5,755 bases of DNA from Boseongicola sp. SB0662_bin_57. Lineage in GTDB: Bacteria; Pseudomonadota; Alphaproteobacteria; Rhodobacterales; Rhodobacteraceae. Where the stretch lies: assembly GCA_009839535.1 (NCBI GenBank), contig VXPN01000187.1, forward strand, positions 1 through 5,755. The letters are read 5' to 3'. The notes beneath the pieces are model-generated. The model made no database searches. It saw nothing but the letters and a program-made list of their open reading frames with translations, and was not told the DNA's origin. Below are positions 4,287 to 5,755 of this stretch, piece after piece. The first letter of the stretch is position 1. Each line of letters begins with the position of its first letter. A program made the translations under genes and the position numbers.

Positions 4287-5755
4287 TCAGTGCAGGCCGG
4301 ACTTCCTGATCGCGATGTTCAGCAGGACCTGCCGCCGCTCCCCGGTCGCGACGTTGATCGCTCGCTCAAGCGCGCCCGGCAATTCCTTTCCGTCGACAAC
4401 CGTTTCGGCATATGCGCGGCTGGCCTCGGCTATCGCCGCAAAGTCCGGGCTGGGGCTGAGCGACGTAAGGGGCACGTCGTTCGACCTGGCTGCCAACCCG
4501 TCCTTGTAGAGCCCCGTGACCGAACTGCGCACTGCGCCCCATTCCTCGTTGTTCAGGACCAGGGTGACGACGGGCAGGCCAAGCGCCTCGCAGACCTGAT
4601 GGCACGCGACCGGGTTCGCGAACATGTAGCTGCCATCGCCGACCGTGGCGAAGACGAGTCGTTCGGGGTCCGCAAGCTGCGCGCCCATGGCAGCGGGCAG
4701 GCCCCAGCCGAGTCCGCCGGAATGCGGCTCCTGGAAATAGGAGAGATGATGTTCCAGTTCGAGGGGCGGCAAGGGACAGCCGAGTTCATGGAAGACGCTT
4801 GACTTGCGGCCCTTGACCGCCTTTCCGAGGCAGTGGCTCACCCACTCCTTCGACATGGGCGAACCGTTTCCCGCCCGGGCCGCGTCTCCAACCGACTTGC
4901 GGTTGTTCTCGGCAAGGGCGCTGATCCTGGCGCGACGCCTGGCAATGTCCTCTTCGTTCCTGTCCTCTGCATTCATGGCGGCAACGAGTTCGAGAAGCGC
5001 GGCTGCGGTGTCGCCGACGAGCGTGACATCCGAACGGAAGGTTCGCATCGGAGACGACCTGGCGAAGAGCGGGTCGGGGCCAAGCTGGATGATCCTGGCC
5101 GTTGGTGACGGGGCAGCGCGATCAGGCCACCAGGGCGCGAGGGCATTGACGACGAGAATGACGTCAGCCTCCCGGACAAGCGCGTCCGGGGACCAGTCCA
5201 CGTGGCATGAGCTCGTCATGGGAATGGCGATCTGGTTGGCCCAGTAATGCGACAGCGGGAATGCCCAGTCCTCGACAAGCCGGGTGAGCGCCGTGAAGGC
5301 TTCCTCGGATCCTGCGCCCCGTTGAGCGATGACAAGCGGCCGCTCGGCCTTGGCCAGGAGGGCCGCCGCAGCGGCCAGCGCAGCGCGGTCGGGCGCGGCG
5401 GAGACGGGCGCCATGTTCGTGCCCGCGTCCAATCCGTCGAGCGGGCAGGGTTCGCACAGGACCTCCCGGGGCAGGCTCAGGTAGACCGGCCCCTTGGGAA
5501 TCGAGTTGGCGATGGTCCAGCCGCGGTCCAGCACGTCCGACAGCTGGTCCGGGAACCTCAGCTCGTAGGTCCATTTGCAGGCTTCGCGAACGAGGGCCGT
5601 CTGGTCATGCATTTCCTGCCCCCAGCCGATCGGGACGGTGCGCGCGCCGAAGCGACCGCCTTCCATCACCGGTGTCCGCCCCGACATGAGGAACATCGGA
5701 ACCTGGTCGCAGGCGGCGTTGATGGCGCCGGTCGCCCCGTTGGAGAGCCCGACGT
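4287..5755 (-). CDS. Thiamine-pyrophosphate enzyme, acetolactate synthase-like (partial, N-terminus outside window)
   Basis: This is a TPP- and Mg-dependent enzyme that would decarboxylate, cleave or ligate a 2-oxo acid or related carbonyl compound. The frame is open to the right edge, giving 488 visible codons; about 80 N-terminal residues, including the expected catalytic Glu, are missing. The rest of the pyrimidine-binding domain (about 1-100 of the visible part) has GATGAINAACDQVP. The central domain spans about 115-255. The TPP-binding domain follows, with GGLGWGLPAAMGAQLA (346-361) and the cofactor motif GDG-x26-NN (372-374 and 401-402; bases 4640-4632 and 4553-4548). This three-domain order matches ALS, benzoylformate decarboxylase and glyoxylate carboligase. 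The partner motif NNEEWGAVRS is not one I can tie to a known reaction. ComDE-type sulfopyruvate decarboxylase is unlikely because that enzyme is two short chains. No ALS small subunit gene is in view, which argues for a catabolic paralog rather than branched-chain amino acid synthesis. It reads against the amidohydrolase gene, so it belongs to a separate transcript. Confidence 0.9.
   Translation of the reverse strand, partial: VGLSNGATGAINAACDQVPMFLMSGRTPVMEGGRFGARTVPIGWGQEMHDQTALVREACKWTYELRFPDQLSDVLDRGWTIANSIPKGPVYLSLPREVLCEPCPLDGLDAGTNMAPVSAAPDRAALAAAAALLAKAERPLVIAQRGAGSEEAFTALTRLVEDWAFPLSHYWANQIAIPMTSSCHVDWSPDALVREADVILVVNALAPWWPDRAAPSPTARIIQLGPDPLFARSSPMRTFRSDVTLVGDTAAALLELVAAMNAEDRNEEDIARRRARISALAENNRKSVGDAARAGNGSPMSKEWVSHCLGKAVKGRKSSVFHELGCPLPPLELEHHLSYFQEPHSGGLGWGLPAAMGAQLADPERLVFATVGDGSYMFANPVACHQVCEALGLPVVTLVLNNEEWGAVRSSVTGLYKDGLAARSNDVPLTSLSPSPDFAAIAEASRAYAETVVDGKELPGALERAINVATGERRQVLLNIAIRKSGLH

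Noticed and set aside
4287..5755. Calling the TPP enzyme ilvB or xsc
   Set aside because: No small-subunit gene or valine pathway context is present for ilvB, and the GDGSYMF cofactor segment does not resemble what I recall for Xsc.

Overview
The window is high-GC (roughly mid-60s percent by eye), densely coding DNA in the style of an alphaproteobacterium, most likely Rhodobacterales or Rhizobiales. This placement rests on protein style, codon use and a LacI-type operator sequence; no phylogenetic marker gene is present. It holds five protein genes, two of them cut by the window edges. I found no tRNA, rRNA, CRISPR array, insertion sequence or integrase.

Layout. (1) 1-1069, minus: a histidinol-dehydrogenase-superfamily alcohol dehydrogenase, with its C-terminal end beyond the left edge. 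(2) 1070-1203: a gap with three short hairpins in series. (3) 1204-2253, minus: a complete ATPase subunit of a MalK/UgpC-type carbohydrate ABC importer, using a TTG start. (4) 2254-2374: a divergent control region with a 16-bp LacI-type operator candidate and overlapping back-to-back promoter candidates. (5) 2375-3367, plus: a protein made of two SnoaL/NTF2-like domains. (6) 3364-4248, plus: a TIM-barrel amidohydrolase of the fuconolactonase-like group, overlapping gene 5 by four bases (ATGA). (7) 4249-4286: a short convergent gap. (8) 4287-5755, minus: a thiamine-pyrophosphate enzyme of the acetolactate-synthase type, with its N-terminus beyond the right edge.

Interpretation. The genes look like part of an accessory catabolic locus for a small polar, probably sugar-like or polyol-like compound. 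The ABC ATPase would power uptake. The Zn/NAD dehydrogenase would oxidise an alcohol to an acid. The lactonase-like hydrolase and the TPP enzyme (C-C cleavage or ligation) would act on later intermediates. The double-SnoaL protein is translationally coupled to the hydrolase, but its reaction is unknown. A LacI/GalR-family repressor, not in the window, probably controls the two divergent units through the operator at 2279-2294. The substrate cannot be deduced from this window. The permease and binding-protein genes expected for the importer are not visible and probably lie beyond the left edge.
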